Shown: positions 1 through 6,479 of the stretch, one piece after another | Layout of the letters: each line of letters begins with the position of its first letter | Position numbering within the stretch: the first letter of the stretch is position 1 | Origin: an uncultured PS1 clade bacterium | GTDB lineage: Bacteria > Pseudomonadota > Gammaproteobacteria > PS1 > Pseudothioglobaceae | Reading direction: 5' to 3' | DNA length: 24,812 nt | Assembly (NCBI GenBank): GCA_937950605.1 | Contig: CALFDA010000067.1 | Coordinates: forward strand, 1 to 24,812 | The notes under the pieces: generated by a model | The model's input: only the letters and a program-made list of their open reading frames with translations | The model's database searches: none | Told to the model about the DNA's origin: nothing | Made by a program: the position numbers and the translations under genes

Positions 1-419
1 TGAATATTGTTAGTAAAAAGATACTTGCTACTTATACTGTTTATAAAGTTTTGTTTGGTTTTTTCTATAATATTAGTTGAATTAACAAAAAATAAAAATT
101 TACGATAACCCTTCTTATGCAAAAACAATATTAAAGATGCCATTAACAAGGTTTTCCCAGTGCCTGTTGCCATCTGAAATAAAATATGATTTTCTGATAA
201 GCGTTTTTTATCTTTGGTTTCCCAATATATGAAATTTTGTAGTGCTTGTTCTTGGTAATGCCTTAATTCATGCTTGAGATTTTCCCTGATAAAGTCTGGC
301 ACAACTACTCCTAACTCTTCATAGTCATCTTGTTTGTTCTCGTATCTTTGATAAAGCATGCCTGAGTTATTAAATATTTGTTCTTGTTCCATATTTTGTA
401 TGTTGATAATTTCGCCCAT
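1..419 (-). CDS. Type III-like restriction helicase (Res subunit), N-terminal part, cut by window edge
   Basis: The minus-strand frame opens with ATG at 419-417 and stays open for 139 codons to the first base of the window, so only the N-terminus is visible. A Walker A motif, MATGTGKT, lies near residues 93-100. It follows a stretch reading VPDFIRENLKHELRHYQ, which resembles the linker before the ATPase core in Res-type DEAD/DEAH helicases. It is followed by FFVNSTNIIEKTK, which I recognise from type III restriction Res proteins. Such proteins translocate along or act on DNA and carry a C-terminal nuclease domain; neither the rest of the helicase nor a nuclease is in view. A weak GGAA ribosome site may lie just upstream. 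Immediately upstream of the start is a transposase fragment, so the native promoter region may have been replaced. The 783-codon type IIG gene lies about 1.1 kb upstream on the same strand. Confidence 0.82.
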   Translation of the reverse strand, partial: MGEIINIQNMEQEQIFNNSGMLYQRYENKQDDYEELGVVVPDFIRENLKHELRHYQEQALQNFIYWETKDKKRLSENHILFQMATGTGKTLLMASLILFLHKKGYRKFLFFVNSTNIIEKTKQNFINSISSKYLFTNNI

Positions 420-430
420 TCAAGTTCCAA

Positions 431-667
431 GTGCAACTTTTACCCCTAAAAAAGAGCAAGATACCATATTACCAATGTCTAAAACTTAAGATGATGCAGT
501 CTACTATTGCCAAAAGCATCGACGTCCACAAATCAAGCATCTCTTGTGAAATTTTCTATAGCACAGGCAAATGCAGTTATTATTACAAACAAGCAAACAT
601 GCTGCTTGTGCAAGACAATCTGTGCCAAGGTGTCAAAAGGGCAAGACTAGTGCAAATCCCACCATAA
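431..667 (+). pseudogene. IS30-family transposase N-terminal fragment
   Basis: A 78-codon open frame carries a helix-turn-helix segment reading QSTIAKSIDVHKSSISCEI, followed by STGK and YYYKQA. This matches the start of IS30-family transposases, where the motif is typically QTEIAKLLGVHKSTISREI followed by NTGKRGYR and KQA. The rest of the transposase, including the DDE catalytic core, is missing: an intact IS30 enzyme is about 300-380 residues. The fragment begins 12 bases from the start codon of the restriction helicase on the other strand, so the insertion lies in that gene's upstream region. This is a family-level call from motif recognition, and the piece is almost certainly non-functional. 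Confidence 0.6.
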
Positions 668-733
668 CTGCTAACCACAAAGTCAGGTAAATTGGTATCA
701 AAAAGGTAAGACTAGAGCAACCCCAAACCTAAC
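631..733 (+). repeat. Imperfect 38-bp direct repeat, two copies
   Basis: Positions 631-668 and 696-733 align without gaps, with 29 of 38 bases identical. The shared core is AAGACTAG followed by GCAA. The first copy is the 3' end of the IS30-type fragment. The repeat may be a decayed local duplication of the transposase gene. Confidence 0.4.
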
Positions 734-1107
734 AACACTACTTTGCACAGAGTGATGCCCAACAATAATTCTTTTGTAGTTTGACTCTTTTAACATGCCT
801 TTAAGCAGTTTAACTGTCTGCGAGTTTTTATTCTTTCTGAATGGGACTGTCGCATAAAGCACCACATGCCAAATTCAACCCAACAAAAAACCCACTTGCG
901 TGGGTTTTTTGATACTGTTAAGTTAAAGGTTAATATTTGTTGAGTTAAAGATAAGGTTTAAACTAAGCTAAAAAAGAGCACCGCACAACACACGAAACAC
1001 TTTATTTCAAAATCAAAAAGATTTGTTTGACAAAAGTCAAATATTTTCTTGTAAAAAACTAGTTTCTTACAAAATATTCCTGTCGTTTAACTTGTTTGTT
1101 CTTTATT
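668..1107. other. Gene-free stretch between transposase remnants
   Basis: I find no coding frame with family resemblance here. It contains a strong symmetrical hairpin at 885-910 (listed separately), a small hairpin at 1026-1041 (TTTGAC, loop AAAA, GTCAAA), and a longer imperfect inverted repeat around 1041-1078 in which TTGTAA pairs with TTACAA. A GGGACTGTCGCATAAAG stretch at 842-858 looks like an insertion-sequence end, but I could not find a matching inverted copy, so I do not call it one. Confidence 0.5.
885..910. terminator. Symmetrical intrinsic terminator
   Basis: AAAAAA, then CCCAC, loop TTGC, GTGGG, then TTTTTT. This is a perfect hairpin with A- and T-tracts on either side, so it could end transcription from both strands. 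There is no intact gene within 400 bases on either side, so its original partner is unknown. It may have belonged to one of the decayed insertion sequences. Confidence 0.7.
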
Positions 1108-1135
1108 TTGCGTCTTTTTGTTAAAAAAGACGCAA
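1108..1135. repeat. Perfect 12-bp inverted repeat after transposase remnant
   Basis: TTGCGTCTTTTT, loop GTTA, AAAAAGACGCAA. It lies 6 bases beyond the stop codon of the minus-strand transposase fragment. That position fits either a terminator-like hairpin or part of the insertion-sequence end. Confidence 0.55.
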
Positions 1136-1141
1136 TTATCC

Positions 1142-1264
1142 TTAAGTTGCTAATAAGTGCTTGTAAATATTCACCGCTCTGGTTAAGTTATAAGCAATGG
1201 CTTTAAGGTTAACTGCACTGCCAACTTTCTCTAAACCAATATAACGACTTCTTGTGAGTCCATA
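1142..1264 (-). pseudogene. DDE transposase C-terminal fragment (IS5/IS1182-like)
   Basis: The minus-strand frame from 1264 to the TAA at 1144-1142 encodes 40 residues including YGLTRSRYIGLEKVGSAVN and then LKAIAYNLTR. This pattern, R-x-R-Y-x-G-L-x-K-V followed by A-x-A-x-N-L-x-R, is the usual C-terminus of IS5/IS1182-type DDE transposases. The upstream two-thirds of the transposase is absent. At about 1262-1266 the sequence switches directly into a different fragment on the same strand, so this is a truncated element joined to unrelated coding DNA. The exact IS family is uncertain. Confidence 0.55.
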
Positions 1265-1561
1265 TAGGTAGAGCAACTAAACAAGATAAATCAACAGAGC
1301 ATACCTCAAAATAGTTGTCAAATACAACTGTGGTGTTGTCTTCAATTAACACCTCTAAATCTTGCTTAACTTTTTTTAGCAATTAGACTAAAGTCTGTGT
1401 TTAGAGTCTCGCCATCTTTGACGATGATTTCATAAATGTAACCTGATTTTGGTTGGACTTCGACGCGCTGAACACCCTTGCCCTTGTCGACAATGATGTT
1501 GTTTTCGATAACCCACTTTGCAATCTAGTTTTAATGTTTTTTGATTTATTTGTTTTATCAT
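1265..1561 (-). pseudogene. Frameshifted N-terminal fragment, possibly of a large secreted adhesin
   Basis: Three consecutive minus-strand frames read as one decayed protein start. The first is ATG at 1561-1559 with a Lys-rich opening. The second runs from about 1524 to a TAA at 1368-1366 and includes VQPKSGYIYEIIVKDGETL. The third runs from about 1370 onward and includes KQDLEVLIEDNTTVVFDNYFE. Two frameshifts, near 1524 and 1370, link them. The last piece resembles the strand pattern D-L-x-V-x-L-x-D-x-T-x-V-x-F-x-N-F/Y-F in the N-terminal prefix domain of Bap-type giant adhesins. That resemblance is from memory and uncertain; a lipoyl-like hairpin is an alternative reading of the middle piece. 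The ATG lies 3 bases from the stop codon of the type IIG gene upstream, so the two may once have been adjacent genes. The fragment ends at the transposase remnant. Confidence 0.4.
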
Positions 1562-1563
1562 AT

Positions 1564-3915
1564 CTATAAATTTGCACTATAAGGCAATGATTTAATATAG
1601 TCTTCCATAAATTGCCAATCTGGATTTCCTTGACTATCTATAGGCAGACTTATTAATTCTGTTGCTAGTCTTTTTAGTCTAACTTGTCTGCCATACTGAT
1701 ACCGTATTTTTATTTTTTGTAACAATGTAGCAATAAACATACAAATATAAATGTTGTCAAACTTTTTATACTGCTCTTGAAATACCAATGTGTGGATATT
1801 ATCATCGCTGTAATACTCATACCCATGGTAGAACACATTAGATAGCATATCTATCGTTATTTTGTTGCTAAATAATTTTTTACTATCATTAAAGAAATCT
1901 CTATCAATAAATTCAGATATGCCATTATTTAAAGCAGTAGAGGTTAACAAGGGTATTACTCCTCTTTTTCGTTCAATTTTATTTAACCTTTCGCCTTTTT
2001 TTATCTTAAAAACCCCGCCCGAACTTGTTAAGTTAAAATGTCCGTATTCTTTATTTTTTACAGGTTCTAGGTTAATATTCAGCAATCTTTTATTGTTGAT
2101 AGCAGATATTTGATTGATGTTAAACAGATTACCGACATATTTCTTGATATAACTCTCAAAGTCTGTTGCTTTAACATCGGAATATTTAATCTTTATAAAT
2201 GCTTCGCTACACCACTCTTTATTGTGTTCTATAACACTTTTAATGCTGTGTCCTATAATTTCATCCTTATTTTTATAGTTTTTTAACCAGTACTTTTTTA
2301 TATCTTGCCAACTTTTATGATAATCCGTTCTTCCTGTGTTTTTTATCTTAGTAAACCCATCATTTGTCCACACACCAAAATATGTTTTATAATCGGAAAG
2401 ATGTCTTTCTTTAGCTTTAAAAACACATATGCAAGTTGCTACAGAAACTTTTGAATTATAAAACAACCCATTAGGCATGGAAAATACAGCCTCTAATGTG
2501 TGCTTTTGCAATATATTTTTTTTAAGGTTAGTTTGTATTTTGTCTTGGTCAGCAATCACACAACTCATAGGAATAATTGCCACACAATAACTACCTTTTT
2601 CCAACTGCTCTAAATTGTTTAAAACAAATTGTAATTCTTCCATATCATCTTTGTTAGTTTTATATGGAGGATTTAAAAAACCCACATTAGGTTTAAATTT
2701 AGCTACTTGTTTTTTTATATTATCATCAAAACAACTGCCTTTCATTAGGTTGCTTCGTCCATCACCATGGATATACATGTTGGAACAAAGCAAAGAATAA
2801 ATATCGTGTTGTAATTCAACACCGACTATTTGTTTTTCTTTAATGTTTTTTTCTTTTTGTTTATCTCCACCAGCATCTAATATCATTTTTTGCATAGCCG
2901 ATATTAAAAATCCGCCTGTCCCTGTGCAGGTGTCTAAAACAACGCTATCTTTATTGACATTGGCTATTTCACAAAATAATTCTGTAATATGTGGCGGTGT
3001 TAAAACTATTCCTAGTCCTTTGTCATTATTAGCATATCTTAAAAACTCTATATAAAACTGACCCAATGTATCAAAATATTTATAGGTTTTTATAAAGTTG
3101 TTTATTTTCCCGTCTATTTCATCAATAATGCCTTTAAGTTTTTCTTGTTCTTTTGCAAGAATAGTATGTGTTTTTATAAAGTTGTATGACGAGATAATAT
3201 CTTGTATATGTTGAGTTTGAATAGATGAAAGTTTTTCATTGATTTTAGTTACTAATGAATTTGCCAATGCCTTAGGGCTTTCATGTTTATAACTATTTAA
3301 AAATGCTTGGTCTGTTAAGGCTATTAAAGTGCCACTAATCAATAAACTTCTTTCATTTTCTTTTACTTTTAGAGAGTGTAATTTATCATTTAGAGATTTT
3401 GAATACTTTAATAATTCTTGAAAATCTTGATTGAATTTTCTTTCGTCTTTTTGGTAACCATCGAGATAATTTTCAAGAGGTAAGAATTTATCATCATTGA
3501 AAATATTATGATCTTCTTGGGTTCCTTTTAATTGTAAGAAATGTGATATTCTATTATTGTTATCATCTCCACTAACTGCTATCGCAATGACATCATATTC
3601 TTTAGATAGAAAAGAAGCATAAAGCAATACCCCATCTACTGCATAATCTTTGTATTGTTTTCCTTTTTTGCTTTCATGTTGAATTATTTTTGCCTTACAT
3701 TCAACAACTATTATTAAATTAGAGTTTTGATTATACTGAACGATGAATTCAGGATAACCCTTGCCATTACCGCTTTTAGAAGCGTTTTTAAGCAACTTAT
3801 CAATTTTAGGGTTTTGTGATGATTGCTCTTCTACAATAATGTTATTGGACTTATACAGAACATCATTCTTCAAGTGGTCCCTAACCATATTTTCGGTTAT
3901 TCTTTCATTAGCCAT
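1564..3915 (-). CDS. Single-chain type IIG restriction-modification enzyme (nuclease, N6-adenine methylase, specificity domain)
   Basis: The 783-residue protein appears to combine three activities. Residues about 55-74 contain PE, 15 residues, then ECK, which fits a PD-(D/E)XK nuclease site. A mostly helical linker follows. The methylase core has motif I VLDTCTGTGGF at about 325-335 and the catalytic NPPY at about 415-418, typical of N6-adenine methylases of the HsdM type. The C-terminus (about 620-783) looks like half a type I specificity subunit, ending in YGRQVRLKRL and GNPDWQFMEDYIKSL, a common tail of target-recognition domains. I chose ATG at 3915-3913 because AGGGGG sits 7 bases upstream; a TTG 21 bases further upstream is also in frame. 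No separate specificity gene is visible. The recognition sequence cannot be read from the protein. The frame is intact, unlike the fragments downstream. Confidence 0.82.
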   Translation of the reverse strand: MANERITENMVRDHLKNDVLYKSNNIIVEEQSSQNPKIDKLLKNASKSGNGKGYPEFIVQYNQNSNLIIVVECKAKIIQHESKKGKQYKDYAVDGVLLYASFLSKEYDVIAIAVSGDDNNNRISHFLQLKGTQEDHNIFNDDKFLPLENYLDGYQKDERKFNQDFQELLKYSKSLNDKLHSLKVKENERSLLISGTLIALTDQAFLNSYKHESPKALANSLVTKINEKLSSIQTQHIQDIISSYNFIKTHTILAKEQEKLKGIIDEIDGKINNFIKTYKYFDTLGQFYIEFLRYANNDKGLGIVLTPPHITELFCEIANVNKDSVVLDTCTGTGGFLISAMQKMILDAGGDKQKEKNIKEKQIVGVELQHDIYSLLCSNMYIHGDGRSNLMKGSCFDDNIKKQVAKFKPNVGFLNPPYKTNKDDMEELQFVLNNLEQLEKGSYCVAIIPMSCVIADQDKIQTNLKKNILQKHTLEAVFSMPNGLFYNSKVSVATCICVFKAKERHLSDYKTYFGVWTNDGFTKIKNTGRTDYHKSWQDIKKYWLKNYKNKDEIIGHSIKSVIEHNKEWCSEAFIKIKYSDVKATDFESYIKKYVGNLFNINQISAINNKRLLNINLEPVKNKEYGHFNLTSSGGVFKIKKGERLNKIERKRGVIPLLTSTALNNGISEFIDRDFFNDSKKLFSNKITIDMLSNVFYHGYEYYSDDNIHTLVFQEQYKKFDNIYICMFIATLLQKIKIRYQYGRQVRLKRLATELISLPIDSQGNPDWQFMEDYIKSLPYSANL

Positions 3916-4188
3916 TCGCCAACCCCCTGTAAGCAATATTCTTGCTAAACAAACTATTTAATCTGTCTTGTGTGTTAATTTGATAATTACCCTCATTAAG
4001 TCTTATAAAGTAAATTCATTTCCATAAAATTAAATAAACTTAATGTTTTTGCTTTTCTACTGTTGTGCATACACTTATTGACTTTATGTTTGATAATTAT
4101 AGTATTTTAGGTGTTTTATAGTAAAAAACATTTACTTGTTTTGTAAAGTTCAAGGAATAATCTCCAACTTTTCTACACAGTTAATTGC

Positions 4189-4776
4189 CTATTTGTTTTG
4201 TAACGCTTGACGAATGAGCGACTCGGTAGACAAAGAATTATCGTTAATACCACCAAGCATTTTTTCTGCTTCTTTGGTTTTAAAGCCGAGTGCTTGCAGT
4301 GCTTGTAATGCCTTAGCGGTGTTTGGGTTGTTGTGACTAATATTTATAGTTTGGCGGATTGTGGTAGTGATGCTAAGTTTTGCTAAGCGGTCTTTGAGTT
4401 CAACGATAAGCTTTTGTGCGGTTTTTTTGCCAATGCTGGGTGTTTTAGCGAGTATTGCATCATCTTCATTCACAATAGCACTCACTAATGCGCCAATATC
4501 AAGATGAGAAAGAATCGCAAGCGCAGCCTTAGGACCAACGCCATTAACGCGAATCAATTCTCTAAAAAGTGTTTTTTCATCTTTAGAAATAAAACCATAC
4601 AAAGTGTGTGCATCTTCTTTAACCTGCAAATGCGTATGCAAAACAATGCTAGTCTCATCGCCAATTTTATAAAAACTCGACATCGGACAAAGCAATTCGT
4701 AAGTTATATCCCCTACTTTAAATAAAATCTCAGGCGGGTTTTTTTCGATAATCTCGCCATTCAGTTGTGCAATCAT
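4189..4776 (-). CDS. ruvA: Holliday junction branch-migration protein RuvA
   Basis: RuvA binds four-way Holliday junctions as a tetramer and loads the RuvB motor during recombinational repair. The 195-residue product (E. coli RuvA is 203) has an N-terminal OB-fold beginning MIAQLNGEI. Two helix-hairpin-helix motifs follow, at VNGVGPKAALAIL and TPSIGKKTAQKL, and a C-terminal domain ends LIRQALQNK. I chose ATG at 4776-4774, which overlaps the leuD TGA in an ATGA junction, over a TTG two codons upstream, because RuvA proteins start at this point. The gene is therefore translationally coupled to leuD, and ruvB and ruvC are not adjacent. No clear terminator follows it. Confidence 0.95.
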   Translation of the reverse strand: MIAQLNGEIIEKNPPEILFKVGDITYELLCPMSSFYKIGDETSIVLHTHLQVKEDAHTLYGFISKDEKTLFRELIRVNGVGPKAALAILSHLDIGALVSAIVNEDDAILAKTPSIGKKTAQKLIVELKDRLAKLSITTTIRQTINISHNNPNTAKALQALQALGFKTKEAEKMLGGINDNSLSTESLIRQALQNK

Positions 4777-5387
4777 AACCAAGGGTATTTTTCAAAATGC
4801 TGTTGCTCAAAAGCTTTTATCTCATCTGTGTGTTGCAGTGTTAGCTCGATATCATCTAAACCTTCCATCAAACGTCGCTTGCCCTCTGTATCAATCTTGA
4901 AGTTATAGGTATGTTGAGCAAATGTGATAGTTTGTTCCTCGAGATTGATAGTAATTTCACCTTTAAATACAAACAACTCATCTACAATATTATTATCTTG
5001 GACAATTGGTAAGATGCCATTCTTAAAACAGTTGTTATAAACAATATCGGCAAAACTGGGTGCAATAATAACGCGGAAACCATAATCGATTAGTGCCCAA
5101 GGGGCGTGTTCACGGCTTGAACCACAACCAAAATTCTCTCTTGCTAGTAAAATTTTCGCCCCTAAGTATTCGGGTTTGTTGAGAACAAATTTCTCGTTAA
5201 GTGGACGTTTGCTATTATCCATGTCCACCTCGCCATGATCTAGATAACGCCATTCATCAAACAAATTGACACCAAAACCCGAGCGCTTAATGGATTTTAA
5301 AAATTGTTTGGGAATAATCGCATCAGTATCGACGTTTGCTCTGTCAAGTGGCGCGGCAATTGAAGTTAAAGTGATAAATTTTTGCAT
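4773..5387 (-). CDS. leuD: 3-isopropylmalate dehydratase small subunit
   Basis: LeuD pairs with LeuC to isomerise 2-isopropylmalate to 3-isopropylmalate in leucine synthesis. The 204-residue length matches E. coli LeuD (201). The start MQKFITLTSIAAPLDRANVDTD and the motif LLARENFGCGSSREHAPWAL are hallmarks of the subunit. An AAGAGG ribosome site lies just upstream of the ATG. The 11 bases before the ATG follow the stop codon of a leuC 3'-end fragment, so the ancestral leuC-leuD junction is preserved here. The working leuC gene, however, now ends about 1.1 kb upstream, beyond inserted DNA. The gene overlaps ruvA by 4 bases. Expression probably depends on read-through across the insert or on an unseen promoter within it. 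Confidence 0.97.
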   Translation of the reverse strand: MQKFITLTSIAAPLDRANVDTDAIIPKQFLKSIKRSGFGVNLFDEWRYLDHGEVDMDNSKRPLNEKFVLNKPEYLGAKILLARENFGCGSSREHAPWALIDYGFRVIIAPSFADIVYNNCFKNGILPIVQDNNIVDELFVFKGEITINLEEQTITFAQHTYNFKIDTEGKRRLMEGLDDIELTLQHTDEIKAFEQQHFEKYPWL

Positions 5388-5398
5388 TTTTAAACCTC

Positions 5399-5573
5399 TT
5401 ATATATCCGAAAAATGCCCCGCAACAGCGGATGCCGCAGCAATTGCAGGGCTGACTAAATGTGTGAACGAGCCTTGCCCTTGACGATTTTCAAAGTTACG
5501 ATTTGAAGTAGATGCACAGCGCTCACCAGCTTCAAGTTTATCGGCATTCATAGCCAAGCATATCGAACAACCA
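5399..5573 (-). pseudogene. leuC: Duplicated 3' end of leuC
   Basis: The minus-strand reading GCSICLAMNADKLEAGER and onward through NRQGQGSFTHLVSP is the last ~55 residues of LeuC, including two of its iron-sulfur cysteines. It ends SPAIAAASAVAGHFSDI and TAA at 5401-5399. This tail is the usual LeuC terminus (family pattern A-x-A-x-x-G-H-F-x-D), whereas the full-length leuC at 6480-7871 ends differently. The fragment sits 11 bases before leuD, the spacing expected of the original operon. The 5' part of the gene is missing, so it is non-functional alone. Differences from the intact copy in the shared 126 bp are three bases, one changing Met to Ile. Confidence 0.9.
5448..5573 (+). repeat. 126-bp leuC direct repeat, copy 1
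   Basis: Positions 5448-5573 match 6523-6648 with 3 differences in 126 bases and the same orientation, at an offset of 1075 bases. The match begins abruptly at GGGCTGAC and ends at GAACAACCA/GAGCAACCA. Outside these limits the two copies diverge. Confidence 0.93.
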
Positions 5574-5583
5574 CAAGCGACCA

Positions 5584-5890
5584 TTAGTGGAGAATATGTG
5601 CAATTGGTAATTTTCTATAGTCTCTAAGTGGGATATTATCATTAATCAAGCTCTTTGTAAAAAGGTTTTTACCATTTACGGCAAGTTCTCAGTCTGCTTT
5701 TAAATCGTCATGGTGAACTTCAGTCCAAGCAACTATTAATTTGTGTTTATTATTAGGTAGTTTTCTAGAAAGCAAAGCACTACCTTTAATCGCATAAACT
5801 CAACCTATACCTGATAATCATATAAATGCGTGGCACACGATGTTTGTTGGTGTCGCAAACAAACATTCCAGTTAGAATACCGCAAAACAT
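5584..5890 (-). pseudogene. Broken DUF4160-like gene
   Basis: The minus-strand reading begins with ATG at 5890-5888 (FCGILTGMFVCDTNKHRVPRI), shifts frame near 5795, and continues as LLSRKLPNNKHKLIVAWTEV, HHDDLKAD, an in-frame TGA at 5691-5689, then ELAVNGKNLF and a stop at 5586-5584. DUF4160 proteins share this order: a short N-terminal strand, a H-R/P-P-H-like segment, then KLP, LV-x-AW-x-E-x-H-x-x-EL-x-x-NW-x-L-A. The TGA sits exactly where the family has Trp. One frameshift plus one stop indicate a pseudogene. DUF4160 genes often accompany DUF2442 genes and are suspected toxin-antitoxin-type elements. The gene lies inside the DNA separating leuC from leuD, so it probably arrived with it. 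Confidence 0.55.
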
Positions 5891-5982
5891 AGATATAGTT
5901 TGGCATAAGTTTTTGTTTTTATTAGATTGAATTAACTAAAGAATTGGGAATATTTTAACTAAAAGTTTAGGGGCGAACCTTG

Positions 5983-6465
5983 TCATTCATTTTTCTTAAT
6001 ATATTCAATCTGATTCCTAATACAGTCAATACTCTCAAAAACCACAGTTAGCGACTCATTTGTTTCTTCAGCATCTTCCTCAATATATTCAATCTTTTTC
6101 TTAATACAGTCAATGTCCTCAAAAGCCTTATTTAGTGCTATATTTGCTTCTTCGGCATTAAGCATTTGTCTGTTTTCAACTAGAGTGGTGTTATACTCTG
6201 TTAATTTTGCCAAATAAGTGTCTCGAAACCCCATAGGAACAAACAGTAGTAAAATTACTGAAAATGTTAATAATTCTGAAAAAAATGACCACTCTAAAAA
6301 ATAAGCGGCACTCAGTACAATAGCTAAAACGAAACGGATAAAATCAAACCGTTTGGCAGAACTCAAAGCTGACTTGACATCATCTTGTAATAGCTTCTCT
6401 TGAAAATTACGACTCTTATCGTTTGTTTCTTTCATTTTTTCAACGAAGTGTATTTGACGAGACAT
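5983..6465 (-). CDS. Small membrane protein with tandem coiled-coil repeats, function unknown
   Basis: I do not recognise this 160-residue protein. Its N-terminal ~40 residues are charged and helical. Residues about 43-78 form two closely spaced hydrophobic segments, so it is probably an inner-membrane hairpin. The C-terminal half contains two tandem 28-residue repeats at 104-131 and 132-159, sharing FE-x-IDCI and IEYI. Twenty-eight residues is four heptads, which suggests a coiled coil, and each copy has one Cys. I prefer ATG at 6465-6463; a TTG 21 bases upstream overlaps the leuC stop. No strong ribosome site is visible. The gene lies within the DNA inserted between leuC and leuD and starts 14 bases after leuC, so leuC transcription could drive it. 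A predicted role in sensing or defence would be a guess. Confidence 0.6.
   Translation of the reverse strand: MSRQIHFVEKMKETNDKSRNFQEKLLQDDVKSALSSAKRFDFIRFVLAIVLSAAYFLEWSFFSELLTFSVILLLFVPMGFRDTYLAKLTEYNTTLVENRQMLNAEEANIALNKAFEDIDCIKKKIEYIEEDAEETNESLTVVFESIDCIRNQIEYIKKNE
5989..6156 (-). repeat. 84-bp tandem repeat (two copies) inside the membrane-protein gene
   Basis: Positions 6073-6156 and 5989-6072 are adjacent copies of the same 84-base unit, each encoding 28 residues with FE-x-IDCI and IEYI. The similarity is clear in both DNA and protein, which implies a fairly recent internal duplication. Confidence 0.75.
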
Positions 6466-6479
6466 AATATCTAGTGTTT

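Noticed and set aside
842..858. GGGACTGTCGCATAAAG as an insertion-sequence terminal repeat
   Set aside because: No inverted partner or target-site duplication could be found in the window.
4000..4071. 24-codon minus-strand frame upstream of the type IIG gene, with a loose likeness to transposase starts
   Set aside because: Too short and too vague; no ribosome site and no continuing homology after its stop.
3937..4188. Intergenic region between ruvA and the type IIG gene as a site for a small RNA or gene
   Set aside because: I see no coding frame, hairpin-terminator pair or promoter strong enough to support one.
5689..5691. TGA at a Trp position here and a TGA in the hydrophobic frame at 23839, suggesting TGA might be read as Trp
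   Set aside because: Intact genes in the window end at TGA where expected (leuD at 4773, lpdA at 23819), and overlaps such as ATGA depend on TGA as stop. Trp is coded by TGG in intact genes. Two TGG-to-TGA-like changes in decaying AT-rich DNA need no recoding.
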